From positions 62,001 through 126,000 of the forward strand of contig NZ_JANFXK010000002.1 in NCBI RefSeq assembly GCF_024459955.1: a stretch of 64,000 nucleotides of DNA, written 5' to 3'. The stretch is from Anaerovorax odorimutans. GTDB lineage: Bacteria; Bacillota; Clostridia; Peptostreptococcales; Anaerovoracaceae. The notes under the pieces are model-generated. The model had not been told where the DNA came from. It saw nothing but the letters and a program-made list of their open reading frames with translations, and ran no database searches. Positions 9,614 to 16,975 of this stretch are shown piece after piece (position 1 is the stretch's first letter; each line of letters starts with the position of its first letter). The translations under genes and the position numbers were made by a program.

Positions 9614-9784
9614 TTAGTACTCGGATCTTTCAGATCTGTTGTTCTGGTTCTTTTCGTTGTTGAAACGGTTGTTCTGTGAATTTTTTTCGTTTCTTTCACT
9701 TCTCTCGCTTCTGTTCTGGTTGTTGTTCTGGTTGTTATTGTTGTTGCTGTTGTTCTGGTTGTTGTTGTTTTGGTTGTTTTTCAT
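9614..9784 (-). CDS. Asn/Gln-rich microprotein (56 residues)
   Basis: A short open frame with start ATG at 9782-9784, preceded by GAGGAGGG at good spacing, stop TAA at 9614-9616, and a terminator 18 bp later. These signals make it a probable real gene despite its size. The first 23 residues are nearly all N and Q (MKNNQNNNNQNNSNN...), followed by RSERSERNE, a second N-rich part, and a near-repeat RSERSEY at the C-terminus. There is no signal peptide or membrane segment. The composition predicts a disordered or prion-like chain. Possible roles include a spore- or stress-associated small protein or RNA-binding tail, but nothing here proves one. No family is recognised. Confidence 0.6.
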   Translation of the reverse strand: MKNNQNNNNQNNSNNNNNQNNNQNRSERSERNEKNSQNNRFNNEKNQNNRSERSEY

Positions 9785-9885
9785 TTCTCATCCCTCCTCG
9801 ATTATTATTTTGTTCCGGCCATGCCTTTTGTATGTGCGGTAAAAAGAGGAATTTTTTAATAGTTTACCGGCAGTAAAAAGGATGA

Positions 9886-9903
9886 TACTATATGGGTATA
9901 GTA
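9886..9903. promoter_or_regulatory. Perfect palindrome upstream of the NlpC/P60 gene
   Basis: TACTATA-TGGG-TATAGTA is a perfect 7-bp inverted repeat with a 4-base loop, 47 bp before the TTG start of the secreted hydrolase. Its AT-rich, symmetrical form suits a repressor operator or short mRNA hairpin. The binding protein is unknown. Confidence 0.4.
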
Positions 9904-9949
9904 ATTACGATTGCATATTAGCCGCAGCAATAAAGGAAGGTGTATAAAA

Positions 9950-11389
9950 TTGAAGTTCATTCGTACTATTTGTACAGCGCTTATCGCCGTTATGCTTTTT
10001 TCGTCTTTTTCAGCCCCTGTTCTGGCTGAGACGATTCCCGCTGAAGTTCAGGGAAGCTCTGCCGCTCAAAACGCAAAGCAAAAGGTTATTACAGAATTTG
10101 AGGGATTAGCCCCGGACGTGAAACAGCAGACAATTATTATTGGCTCAGAAGATACTCCCCATCTTCCCGGGGAGTTAAAAGCCCTCCTTGAAGGCAGCTC
10201 CGAGTTTATCTCTGTAAGTGCCCTTTGGAAATCTCAGCCGGATTTCGCCGCCGATCGGGCAGGTACTTATGTTTATACGCCTGAAATTTCTTCCGATTAT
10301 CAGATTGACGCCGCAGCCGTTCTGCCGTCCATTCGCATAAAAGTTATAAAAGCAAACACCACGCTTTCCCAGCTCCCGGGAACGCTGAAAAAGAAGTCGC
10401 GTCAGACGCTTTCTCAGGGTATTACCGTCTCGCCCGCTTACGGCAGGCCGGTACAGCTGCAAATGTACCAGAACGGCCAGTGGGTGACAAAAAAGACCTT
10501 TACCCTCAGTAATTCCAAAAGCGCATCGCTTACCGCCGATTTTCCCAATGACTGGTGGAAGGTCACTTCCTCCGCATGGCGTTTTTTCATCCCTGAAAGC
10601 AAGGAAGGCAATGCTCTCACTAGCAGCAGTATAACCGTAAATACGCTGCGATATTACCAAAATCCATCGAAATATATTCAGATTCAGGATAAGATTACCC
10701 TCAGACACTCCGGCGCTTATAAATTGAAAGTCGGTTACATGGGCCTCAAAGTTCAGAAGGTCAATCGTTATTTTCGAATCGGGAACAAATATTGGCCGCG
10801 CTATACGTCGCAGACAAAACGAAAGGTAAAAGCTTTTCAAAAGCGAAAAAAACTTAAAGCCACCGGAGTTGTGGATAAGAAAACCTGGATGAAAATGGGC
10901 TTTTCCGAAAGCTCCTGGTCCAGCCTTGGCGCCTATGTGTCGCCTATAAAAGTAAATCCGTCCAGCACCAAGAAGGATCATATTGAGGCCATGATCAGTA
11001 CGGCCAAAAAGTATCTGGGTACCAATTACGTGGTTGGCGCTTCCGGTAAACCCGGGCAGGGTGCGGATTGTTCCGGCCTGGTTATGCAGGCGCTCTATGC
11101 CGCCGGTGTAGATCCCTATCCGGTCAGCTGCGTGAGACATTCCAAGCCTGGCTATGAATTTGAATCAAGGAACATATGGAAGAACAAAAAGCTTAAAACC
11201 GTTCCCTATACAAAGAAACAGCGCGGCGATCTGATCTTTTACAGAGGCCGCAGCGGCGCTATCAACCATATCGCCATTTATCTGGGAGGCGGAAAGGTCA
11301 TCGAGTCCTGGCCCAACAAGGTTGTGATCCGGCCTGTAAAGAACAGCCGCCGCAACCGGATTAAAGGGGTGAAACGGGTGTTTAACTAG
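9950..11389 (+). CDS. Secreted NlpC/P60 peptidoglycan endopeptidase
   Basis: Exported cell-wall hydrolase expected to cut stem peptides. I place the start at TTG 9950, because AAGGAAGG lies nine bases upstream and translation then begins directly with a signal peptide (about residues 1-26, ending VLA). A middle region of unknown fold is followed by a peptidoglycan-binding-like segment (about residues 265-320, with VKAFQKRKKLKATGVVDKKTW). The C-terminal NlpC/P60 domain has the catalytic cysteine C374 in GADCSGLV and histidine H440 in INHIAIYLGG. Length is 479 residues. It is transcribed alone, divergent from the microprotein gene. The catalytic residues look intact. Confidence 0.9.
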   Translation: MKFIRTICTALIAVMLFSSFSAPVLAETIPAEVQGSSAAQNAKQKVITEFEGLAPDVKQQTIIIGSEDTPHLPGELKALLEGSSEFISVSALWKSQPDFAADRAGTYVYTPEISSDYQIDAAAVLPSIRIKVIKANTTLSQLPGTLKKKSRQTLSQGITVSPAYGRPVQLQMYQNGQWVTKKTFTLSNSKSASLTADFPNDWWKVTSSAWRFFIPESKEGNALTSSSITVNTLRYYQNPSKYIQIQDKITLRHSGAYKLKVGYMGLKVQKVNRYFRIGNKYWPRYTSQTKRKVKAFQKRKKLKATGVVDKKTWMKMGFSESSWSSLGAYVSPIKVNPSSTKKDHIEAMISTAKKYLGTNYVVGASGKPGQGADCSGLVMQALYAAGVDPYPVSCVRHSKPGYEFESRNIWKNKKLKTVPYTKKQRGDLIFYRGRSGAINHIAIYLGGGKVIESWPNKVVIRPVKNSRRNRIKGVKRVFN

Positions 11390-11393
11390 AAAT

Positions 11394-11551
11394 ATGTTAA
11401 GAACAAAAAAAATCAACTGGATAGATGGGACGCCGGTCGGAATCAGTATATACAGTGTACAGTCTTTATCAACACAACTGCAAAGCGATTTGCTGGAAAT
11501 CGTTCTCTGCGTACACGGGAGCGTAAAGTTCTCGTATGGTTATGAAGACTT
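11394..11551 (+). pseudogene. AraC-type regulator, N-terminal fragment
   Basis: About 52 codons resemble the start of an AraC-family sensor domain: INWIDGTPVGISIY, then a strand-rich EIVLCVHGSVKFSYGYEDF typical of the cupin fold. No ribosome site is visible before the ATG, and the similarity stops near base 11551, where the sequence switches abruptly to a membrane transporter in another frame. The DNA-binding half is absent. It is best read as one side of a deletion scar. Confidence 0.55.
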
Positions 11552-12115
11552 CATTTATTCTATGTTATGTTTCTCATCCTGGCCTGCGGGGCATTTTCGG
11601 GAATGATGATTATTTCTCAGGCATCATCAATCGCTATGAATCTGGTCGGTATGAATGCCTTATCTGCAAGTGTGGCAGTGTCAATCTTGGCGCTTTTCAA
11701 TACGCTGGGCCGCTTGCTCGCAGGGATAGTTTCAGACAAAATAGGCCGCGCACGTACGTTACTGATCGCAGCTGTGTTATCCATTATCGGCCTGCTGAGT
11801 TTATTCTTCAGCCATTATGAAAATTTCTTTTCTTTTTACTTCGGAATATCGATCAGCGGAATTTGTTTTGGTTCTTTTATGGGCGTTTTTCCAGGCTTTA
11901 CAACCGATCACTTTGGCAGCAAAAATAATAGCGTGAATTATGGGATTATGTTCATAGGGTTTGCTTCTGCCGGTTTCTTTGGGCCAGTTATCATGAATGT
12001 AACCTATACCGCTTGCGGCACCTATCAAGTGGCGTTTTTAATAGCAATGTTGTTAAACATAATTGTAAGCGTATTAATTTATGTATATCGGGCTATAATG
12101 GCTCGACAATATTAA
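11552..12115 (+). pseudogene. OFA-type MFS transporter, C-terminal half only
   Basis: About 188 codons match the second half of an oxalate/formate-antiporter-like major facilitator: a first span FYVMFLILACGAFSGMM, the loop GRLLAGIVSDKIGRARTL that is the MFS signature between spans, and four further spans. In-frame sequence begins with codons before the internal ATG at 11567 and runs back to a TGA at 11543-11545. Full transporters have about 400 residues and 12 spans; the first six are missing, so transport function is unlikely. The join with the AraC fragment shows that a deletion removed the end of one gene and the front of the next. Confidence 0.7.
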
Positions 12116-12223
12116 AAAGAAGCTCTTGCGTCACACCATTGACATTTGCAAAAGCGGATACTAGAATTTAAGGAAAACAAGTCCGTTTTTACAGTCAGGC
12201 CGTTCCATCATGAAAGGAAGTTT

Positions 12224-13138
12224 ATGAAAGCTTTCCATAATAACCAAACATTAGTCGGCTGCGCAAGTGCTTTTATATGTGAAATATTATTTGGGCTGAG
12301 TTATTTATTTACCAAGCAGGCCATCGCTTCGGCCAGTGGCGCAGCTTTGCTGAGCTGGCGTTTTTTGGTCGCTCTTGCAGTCATGAGTCTTTTTCTGCTT
12401 GTTGGGATCATAAAAATTGATATTCGCGGAAAGCGGCTCCGCCCCTTATTTCTAATTGCCCTTTTTCAGCCAGTGATCTATTTTGTGGCGGAAACGGCAG
12501 GCATCAGTGCCACGACAGCATCGGAAAGCGGTTCGTTTTTAGCCTGTATTCCGATCGTAACGTTAGTGGCTTCTTCGTTATTTTTGAAGAAAAAACCACA
12601 GCCAATGCAGGCCGTTGGGATATGTGTAACTCTCTCTGGCGTTCTCTGCTGTGTGCTGGCAAAGGGGATGGATGCCTCATTTTCACCCTTTGGCTATTTG
12701 ATGCTGTGCCTGGCAGTGGTATCCTACAGCTTATACTGTGTTTTTGTTGAAAAGAGTGTTGATTTCTCAGATATAGAAAAAACGTATGTTATGGTCGCTG
12801 CAGGCGCGATTGTCTTTACTGCGATCGCCATCGCACAGAATATATCCGCAGGAACGCTCGTGGAGTATATAAAGCTGCCGCTTACGAATCGCGACTTTCT
12901 ACAAGCCATTCTCTACCAGGGACTGGGCTGTTCTGTGGTGGCTTTCTTTTTATCTAACGTAGCGATCGCAAATATCGGCACAAACCGAACGGCGTCTTTT
13001 GTCGGCATATCTACAGCAGTGTCCATTTTAGCCGGTGTGTTTATATTGAACGAAAGTTTTTCTCCTGTTCAGGCGGCTGGCACCATTTTGATTATCGGCG
13101 GCGTATACCTGGCTAATGCTGCTTTGAAAGGGAGGTAG
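12224..13138 (+). CDS. EamA-family (DMT superfamily) transporter
   Basis: Ten-span drug/metabolite transporter with two EamA repeats, likely an exporter of amino acids or other metabolites; substrate not predictable. I use the ATG at 12224 because GAAAGGAAG precedes it, giving 304 residues; an earlier in-frame ATG lacks a ribosome site. The first repeat starts with CEILFGLSYLFTKQAI and the second ends with GVFILNESFSPVQAAGTIL, both characteristic. Base composition is more AT-rich than the neighbouring long operons, and it follows the broken AraC/OFA genes, so this block may have been acquired and then partly deleted. The terminator at 13174-13204 ends it. Confidence 0.9.
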   Translation: MKAFHNNQTLVGCASAFICEILFGLSYLFTKQAIASASGAALLSWRFLVALAVMSLFLLVGIIKIDIRGKRLRPLFLIALFQPVIYFVAETAGISATTASESGSFLACIPIVTLVASSLFLKKKPQPMQAVGICVTLSGVLCCVLAKGMDASFSPFGYLMLCLAVVSYSLYCVFVEKSVDFSDIEKTYVMVAAGAIVFTAIAIAQNISAGTLVEYIKLPLTNRDFLQAILYQGLGCSVVAFFLSNVAIANIGTNRTASFVGISTAVSILAGVFILNESFSPVQAAGTILIIGGVYLANAALKGR

Positions 13139-13173
13139 TCAGTTTTATCCCCGCACTTTTGTCAAAAAATAAG

Positions 13174-13204
13174 AAAACCCAGAAACGTGTAATTTCTGGG
13201 TTTT
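13174..13204. terminator. Bidirectional terminator between EamA gene and tRNA-Lys
   Basis: AAAACCCAGAAA and TTTCTGGGTTTT form a 12-bp perfect stem with a 7-base loop. The flanking A-run and T-run let it stop the EamA transcript (plus) and the tRNA transcript (minus). Confidence 0.85.
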
Positions 13205-13205
13205 T

Positions 13206-13281
13206 TGGTACACCATCAGGGGTTCGAACCCTGGACACCCTGATTAAGAGTCAGGTGCTCTGCCAGCTGAGCTAATGGTGC
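13206..13281 (-). tRNA. tRNA-Lys (anticodon CTT)
   Basis: A 76-base cloverleaf with encoded CCA. The acceptor stem GCACCAT pairs with ATGGTGT (G1 with T72 as a wobble). The D arm is TAGCTCAGCTGGCAGAGCA. The anticodon stem-loop CCTGA-CTCTTAA-TCAGG gives anticodon CTT, reading AAG. The T arm carries GGTTCGAACCC. It has its own promoter at 13348-13376 and a terminator directly after it, so it is a single-gene transcript. Confidence 0.96.
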
Positions 13282-13347
13282 ATATAAACGATCGGGGACC
13301 TAATTTTTTAGTAGAGCATGTCTGCTTTTCCCAAACTCGCAAGACTG

Positions 13348-13376
13348 ATTATACAATATTAAAATTCCTATTGCAA
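13348..13376 (-). promoter_or_regulatory. Promoter of tRNA-Lys
   Basis: Minus strand TTGCAA (13371-13376), 17-base spacer, perfect TATAAT (13348-13353). The start point would be near 13341, about 60 bases before the tRNA 5' end. Its hexamers are identical to those of the ncRNA promoter at 13942-13970. Confidence 0.8.
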
Positions 13377-13511
13377 GTACTTTTTTGTAATTATAAAAAT
13401 TTATCGGATATAAAGTTTCACACAGACTCTCCATACTGCCGCTGTTTCGTACGGAGCGTTCCCATGTCAGCCACAGAAAGCTTGATATACTGTCGCCGCA
13501 CCGACATTTAG

Positions 13512-13935
13512 GCACAAAAAAAAAAATCCGCAAGCGGCGTAATCTTTCTCAAAAACGTAGATAATACCGATCGCTACTTCCTTCCTACACCTTTACTCCC
13601 CGTAAAGTTTTCGTCTTTACACCTCCGTTCTTCGGAATTCTCGTCTACCGCTACGCTTCCGCTCCGGCGACCTATAACTTACTTTTCCTTTGACTTCGGT
13701 TCCTAAAGTTTCCACTTTACCAAAATTCCTTTTTCTGCCTTTGACCACCCGGCCAGCATCGAAAGGCGTGTTCCTCAGTTTTGCAATCGGTATTATCTCT
13801 TTGTTGACTCATTCTGCACTTCTGGTGGACTCACCCTCTTTCTTTCATCAAAGCCACTTGACCTTAACTTATTTATTTCAAAAGCTAGTAGAGATTTTCA
13901 TCTTTCGATTTCATTTCTCTTTCTTTGCTTTTCTT
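13512..13935 (-). ncRNA. Structured non-coding RNA, class unassigned (raiA-type possible)
   Basis: About 420 bases with no convincing reading frame lie between a near-consensus promoter (13942-13970) and a T-run following a short GC hairpin (13514-13540). A long-range helix of 16 pairs, with one G-U wobble, joins 13783-13798 to 13559-13574 (RNA arms AGAUAAUACCGAUUGC and GCGAUCGGUAUUAUCU). It closes a domain of about 208 bases rich in purine bulges and GNRA-like loops (GGAGCGGAAGCG, GACGAGAAUUCC, CUUUAC stems). The 5' part holds a small hairpin GGTG-AGTC-CACC. It does not match RNase P RNA, tmRNA or SRP RNA as I know them. The size and density of pairing resemble the raiA motif of Clostridia, but I cannot confirm that without a covariance search. 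Confidence 0.6.
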
Positions 13936-13941
13936 GTTTGT

Positions 13942-13970
13942 ATTATAGCATCAAAAAAACATCATTGCAA
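13942..13970 (-). promoter_or_regulatory. Strong promoter of the structured RNA
   Basis: Minus strand TTGCAA (13965-13970), exactly 17 bases, then TATAAT (13942-13947). Predicted start about 13935. No ribosome site or convincing frame follows, which is the main reason for calling a non-coding transcript. Confidence 0.75.
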
Positions 13971-14103
13971 GAATTTTCTGATATTTTTTGAAAATTTTTT
14001 TCTTTTATGTTTTTCGGTATGACGAAAATCCTCTAAAAGACCATCCCTGCCGAGGTTCTTTCACCATTCTGTGCCTGGCGGCAATGGAAAATCGAAGCCT
14101 TTT

Positions 14104-14290
14104 TTAGAAAGATGCATATTTGTTCAACAGCGGGTTCATTTCAGCTTTGATGTTGAAGTATTTCCAAGTTTTACGGGTTCTGCTCCTGTTCAAAGCTGTA
14201 CATTGGTCGAGTTTCTGTGCTGACAAGCTCTGTATCCTTGAAAAACCCTCAACAAGAGCCCAGTTTTTCGCTGCATGTTGATAAAAGGTA
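14104..14290 (-). repeat. Dispersed repeat, copy A
   Basis: On the minus strand this segment could encode a peptide containing FSRIQSLSAQKLDQ, then TWKYFNIKAEMNPLLNKYA. A clearly related segment lies 7.5 kb away in opposite orientation (21728-21915: FSRIQSIRGQKLDQ, then PWKYINNKAKINPLLNNFA). Similarity covers roughly 180 bp at both the DNA and peptide level. No ribosome site precedes the frame. It is either a relic of a duplicated protein gene or a mobile intergenic repeat. Confidence 0.5.
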
Positions 14291-14341
14291 AATTTCCTCA
14301 ACAAAAAAGAGAGCCGGCAGCTCTCTTTCAGTTCGAAATAA

Positions 14342-14701
14342 TTAATCGTGGCATTTATGTCCTTCTCCGTGGTGTGAGCACTGAATGGTCGGATCATAGA
14401 CCAGATTTCCGGCTAAAAGGCTTTCAACCTGTTCATCAACCTTCCCGCTCACGCCCGGCAGTACGCGAATATTCAGCTCAGCCAGAGCTGTCTTGGCACC
14501 GCCGCCGATCCCTCCGCAGATGACCGTATCCACACCGGCATCTTTGAGGAATCCTGCCAGACTCCCATGCCCCTTCCCTCCGGTGGATACAACCTTGCTG
14601 GAAGTAACTTTTCCGTCTTCTACATCATAGATCTTGAACTCAGACGTCTGTCCGAAATGCTGAAAAACCTGTTCATTTTCGTAAGTAACTGCAACTTTCA
14701 T
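14342..14701 (-). CDS. NifX/NifB-type dinitrogenase iron-molybdenum cofactor family protein
   Basis: A 119-residue single-domain protein of the family that includes NifX, the NifB C-terminus and many small archaeal and clostridial proteins that bind metal or iron-sulfur clusters. It starts MKVAVTYENEQVFQHFGQ, with the conserved glycine loop CGGIGGGAKTAL in the middle, and ends in a His/Cys-rich tail (CSHHGEGHKCHD) likely to bind metal. The start codon has AAAGGAGG upstream and lies inside the DUF134 gene (29-bp overlap), so the two are translationally coupled. No nitrogenase genes are nearby, so a role in nitrogen fixation is not implied. Confidence 0.88.
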   Translation of the reverse strand: MKVAVTYENEQVFQHFGQTSEFKIYDVEDGKVTSSKVVSTGGKGHGSLAGFLKDAGVDTVICGGIGGGAKTALAELNIRVLPGVSGKVDEQVESLLAGNLVYDPTIQCSHHGEGHKCHD

Positions 14702-15032
14702 CCTGATGGCCTCCTTTTTTGCAACACCTTTTACCGCCCTGCGGGCAGATACTGTAATTGCCCCCCTGTATTACGAGGGGCCTGCCGTCAACCAAAGATT
14801 CCGCCAACTTTTTTCGGGCAGAATTATACACTGCCTGCACGGTGGTCCTCGCCACGCCCATCTGCGTAGAACAGTTCTCCTGATTGTATCCCAGATAGTC
14901 AATCAGGCGAATCGTCTCATATTCATCAAGTGTCATCACAACGCTTTCATCTGCGGCATCTCCATCCAGCGGCCCGAAATTACATCGTTTCGGAAGACCG
15001 CAGATCTTTCTGCATTTTTTAGGTCTTGGCAT
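14673..15032 (-). CDS. DUF134 (UPF0251) helix-turn-helix protein
   Basis: A probable DNA-binding regulator of 119 residues. It opens with the family signature MPRPKKCRKIC, continues with a helix-turn-helix segment (about residues 45-80, EYETIRLIDYLGYNQENCSTQMGVARTTVQ given in parts: sigma-70 region 4-like), and ends in a Cys-rich tail (C-x5-CC and C-x-YL). Both ends could bind a metal or Fe-S cluster. Start ATG 15030-15032 follows AAGGAGG. DUF134 genes are commonly paired with NifX-like genes, as here. Two palindromes in its promoter suggest autoregulation. Confidence 0.88.
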   Translation of the reverse strand: MPRPKKCRKICGLPKRCNFGPLDGDAADESVVMTLDEYETIRLIDYLGYNQENCSTQMGVARTTVQAVYNSARKKLAESLVDGRPLVIQGGNYSICPQGGKRCCKKGGHQDESCSYLRK

Positions 15033-15045
15033 GGGAACCTCCTTG

Positions 15046-15096
15046 GTTTCTGACTTATGTCAATTATAGTCCAGTTTCTGACTTATGTCAATTATA
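15046..15096 (-). promoter_or_regulatory. DUF134/NifX promoter with twin palindromic operators
   Basis: Minus strand TTGACA (15086-15091), 17-base spacer, TATAAT (15063-15068). A 23-bp sequence occurs twice as a direct repeat (15046-15068 and 15074-15096), 28 bp apart, or nearly three DNA turns. Each copy contains the palindrome TGACATAAGTCA (15051-15062 and 15079-15090). One overlaps the -35 box and the other lies just after the -10, an arrangement typical of repression by a dimeric regulator. Confidence 0.75.
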
Positions 15097-15247
15097 TTTA
15101 TATGTTTTTTGGAATACAGGATGCCAGGCATTGGGTATCTGCTGGAAAATTAAGCAAATTAAAAAGGAGGCTGTTCACATTTCATGCCAGCCTCCTGTAA
15201 AGTATAAAATACGATCATATCAATAAAATAAATATTAAGATAAATAA

Positions 15248-16975
15248 TTACGCTTCCATTCTATCCAGCTTGGATAGTTCCTCTTTTTCCAAAACCGTAT
15301 AAGCCACTTTCCCGACCAGAGTCTGCGGCAGCTTATCCCGGTACTCAAATTCGTACGGCATCGCGTATTTGGCGATGTTTCTGGCACAGTGTTCTTCGAT
15401 ATCCCGCTGGACCTCCGGCGTCGGCTTGACGCCCCTCTTCAGCACGATAAAAGCCTTCACTTTCTGCACCTTATATGGGTCCGGTACGCCGATTACCGTG
15501 CACATCAGCACGTACTTATTCGCGTCAATGATGTTTTCCAGCTGAGACGGGTAGATGGAATAGCCCGAGGAAATAATCATCCTTTTCAGCCTTTGTTTGT
15601 AATAGATAAAGCCTTCTTCGTCCATCGTGCCCAGGTCGCCGGTATGAAGCCAGATTCTTCCGTCCTCATGGCGCTGCAGAGTCGATTCGGTCTCTTCGGG
15701 GTCTTCCAGATATCCCTTCATAACCGTAGGACCGCTGATGCAGATCTCCCCTTCGTCTCCATAAGGGACTTCCATTTTTGTGCTGGCCTTGACGATTTTA
15801 TAATAGGTATCCGGAAACGGAATTCCGATGCTCCCCTCTTTATAAAACTCCTTCGGGGTCAGGCAGCTGGCAGTAACGCACTCCGTCGTTCCATAGCCCT
15901 CCCGTATCTGAACCGGTGCGTTGTGATCCCGCAGAAACTGGTCCACTTTCTTTTTCAGTTCGATGGAAAGGGAATCTCCTCCTGAGAAAACGCCTTCCAG
16001 GCAGGAAAGATCCACACCTTTCATGTTTTTATTTCTCAGCAGAGCCTCAAAGAGCGTCGGCACCCCGGCTATGTAGTTGGGCTTGACGGTCCGCAGCAGC
16101 TTGGCATAGGTCTCTACGCTGAATTGAGGGACCAGGGCGCAGGTACAGCCGTGAATCATCATTGTATGGATACATACGCCCAGTCCGAATCCATGGAACA
16201 TAGGCATGATCGCCAGCATTTTATGCCCGGTAATGATACAGTCTCCCGCTGCGCCGGTCTGCATCGCCAGGGCGTTGAAGTTCAGGTTGGTAAGGATGAT
16301 GCCCTTTGTTTTTCCCGTTGTCCCGCCGCTGTACAGAATTGCCGCCTCATCGCCGCCCTTGCGTACCGCCCGGAAATTTTCGGGAAAGGAATCCCCGATC
16401 CGCATAAATTCCGTATAGGAAATCACATCGTCTCTCTCGGGAATCTTTTTTATTTTTCTGCCCTTCGTCAGCTTGAATCCCAGCCTGGTTATGCCCGACA
16501 GCTCCGTAGCTATAGACGCCACAATAATGTGCTTCAGCTCAGGCGTATTATGACGCACCTTTTCCACTTTGGGGTAAAACGCGTCCAGCACGAGGATTGC
16601 AGTGCTATGGGAGTGATTAAGATAAAATTCGATCTCGCCTTCCGCAGACAGCGGGTGGACCATATTGGCCAGAGCGCCCATCCGGTTGATGGCGTAGAAC
16701 ATGGTCACAGCCTGCGGGGTATTGGGCATACAGATGGTAACCCGGTCGTTCTCTTTGACGCCCAGAGCCAGCAAAGCTTTCGCGCATTGATCCACTTCCG
16801 AGAGGAACCTGCGATAAGTAACTGACTTTCCCATGAATTCATACGCAATTACATTCTCATGATTTTCTGCGTTTTTTTCTATCAGATCGATCATGGAAAG
16901 ATCGGGATAATCCAGTGTCTCCGGCACATTGCGGTAAGATGCCAGCCAAGGCGCCTTCGGTACTTTAGCATTCAT
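15248..16975 (-). CDS. AMP-dependent acyl-CoA synthetase (long-chain fatty-acid-CoA ligase type)
   Basis: Activates a carboxylic acid with ATP and CoA through an acyl-adenylate. The 575 residues carry the adenylation P-loop ILYSGGTTGKTKGI (about residue 214), the A5 motif EGYGTTECV, the A7 motif LHTGDLGTMDEEGFIYY, the hinge RLKRMIISSGYSIYP, and a C-terminal lysine region (LPQTLVGKVAY). The start has GGAGG at proper spacing and overlaps the 3' end of the E2-like acyltransferase gene by 11 bp, so the two are coupled. Whether the substrate is a fatty acid or another acid is not determined by sequence. All catalytic motifs look intact. Confidence 0.92.
   Translation of the reverse strand: MNAKVPKAPWLASYRNVPETLDYPDLSMIDLIEKNAENHENVIAYEFMGKSVTYRRFLSEVDQCAKALLALGVKENDRVTICMPNTPQAVTMFYAINRMGALANMVHPLSAEGEIEFYLNHSHSTAILVLDAFYPKVEKVRHNTPELKHIIVASIATELSGITRLGFKLTKGRKIKKIPERDDVISYTEFMRIGDSFPENFRAVRKGGDEAAILYSGGTTGKTKGIILTNLNFNALAMQTGAAGDCIITGHKMLAIMPMFHGFGLGVCIHTMMIHGCTCALVPQFSVETYAKLLRTVKPNYIAGVPTLFEALLRNKNMKGVDLSCLEGVFSGGDSLSIELKKKVDQFLRDHNAPVQIREGYGTTECVTASCLTPKEFYKEGSIGIPFPDTYYKIVKASTKMEVPYGDEGEICISGPTVMKGYLEDPEETESTLQRHEDGRIWLHTGDLGTMDEEGFIYYKQRLKRMIISSGYSIYPSQLENIIDANKYVLMCTVIGVPDPYKVQKVKAFIVLKRGVKPTPEVQRDIEEHCARNIAKYAMPYEFEYRDKLPQTLVGKVAYTVLEKEELSKLDRMEA

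Noticed and set aside
13300..13533. 77-codon minus-strand frame between the ncRNA and tRNA-Lys
   Set aside because: It overlaps the tRNA promoter, has no ribosome site and no recognisable sequence.
13690..14022. 110-codon plus-strand frame in the ncRNA region
   Set aside because: No ribosome site, no domain, and it is antisense to a region with a strong minus-strand promoter and extensive base pairing.
14342..14701. Nitrogenase-related function for the NifX-like protein
   Set aside because: The family is broad; no nif genes lie in the window, and pairing with DUF134 is common outside nitrogen fixers.
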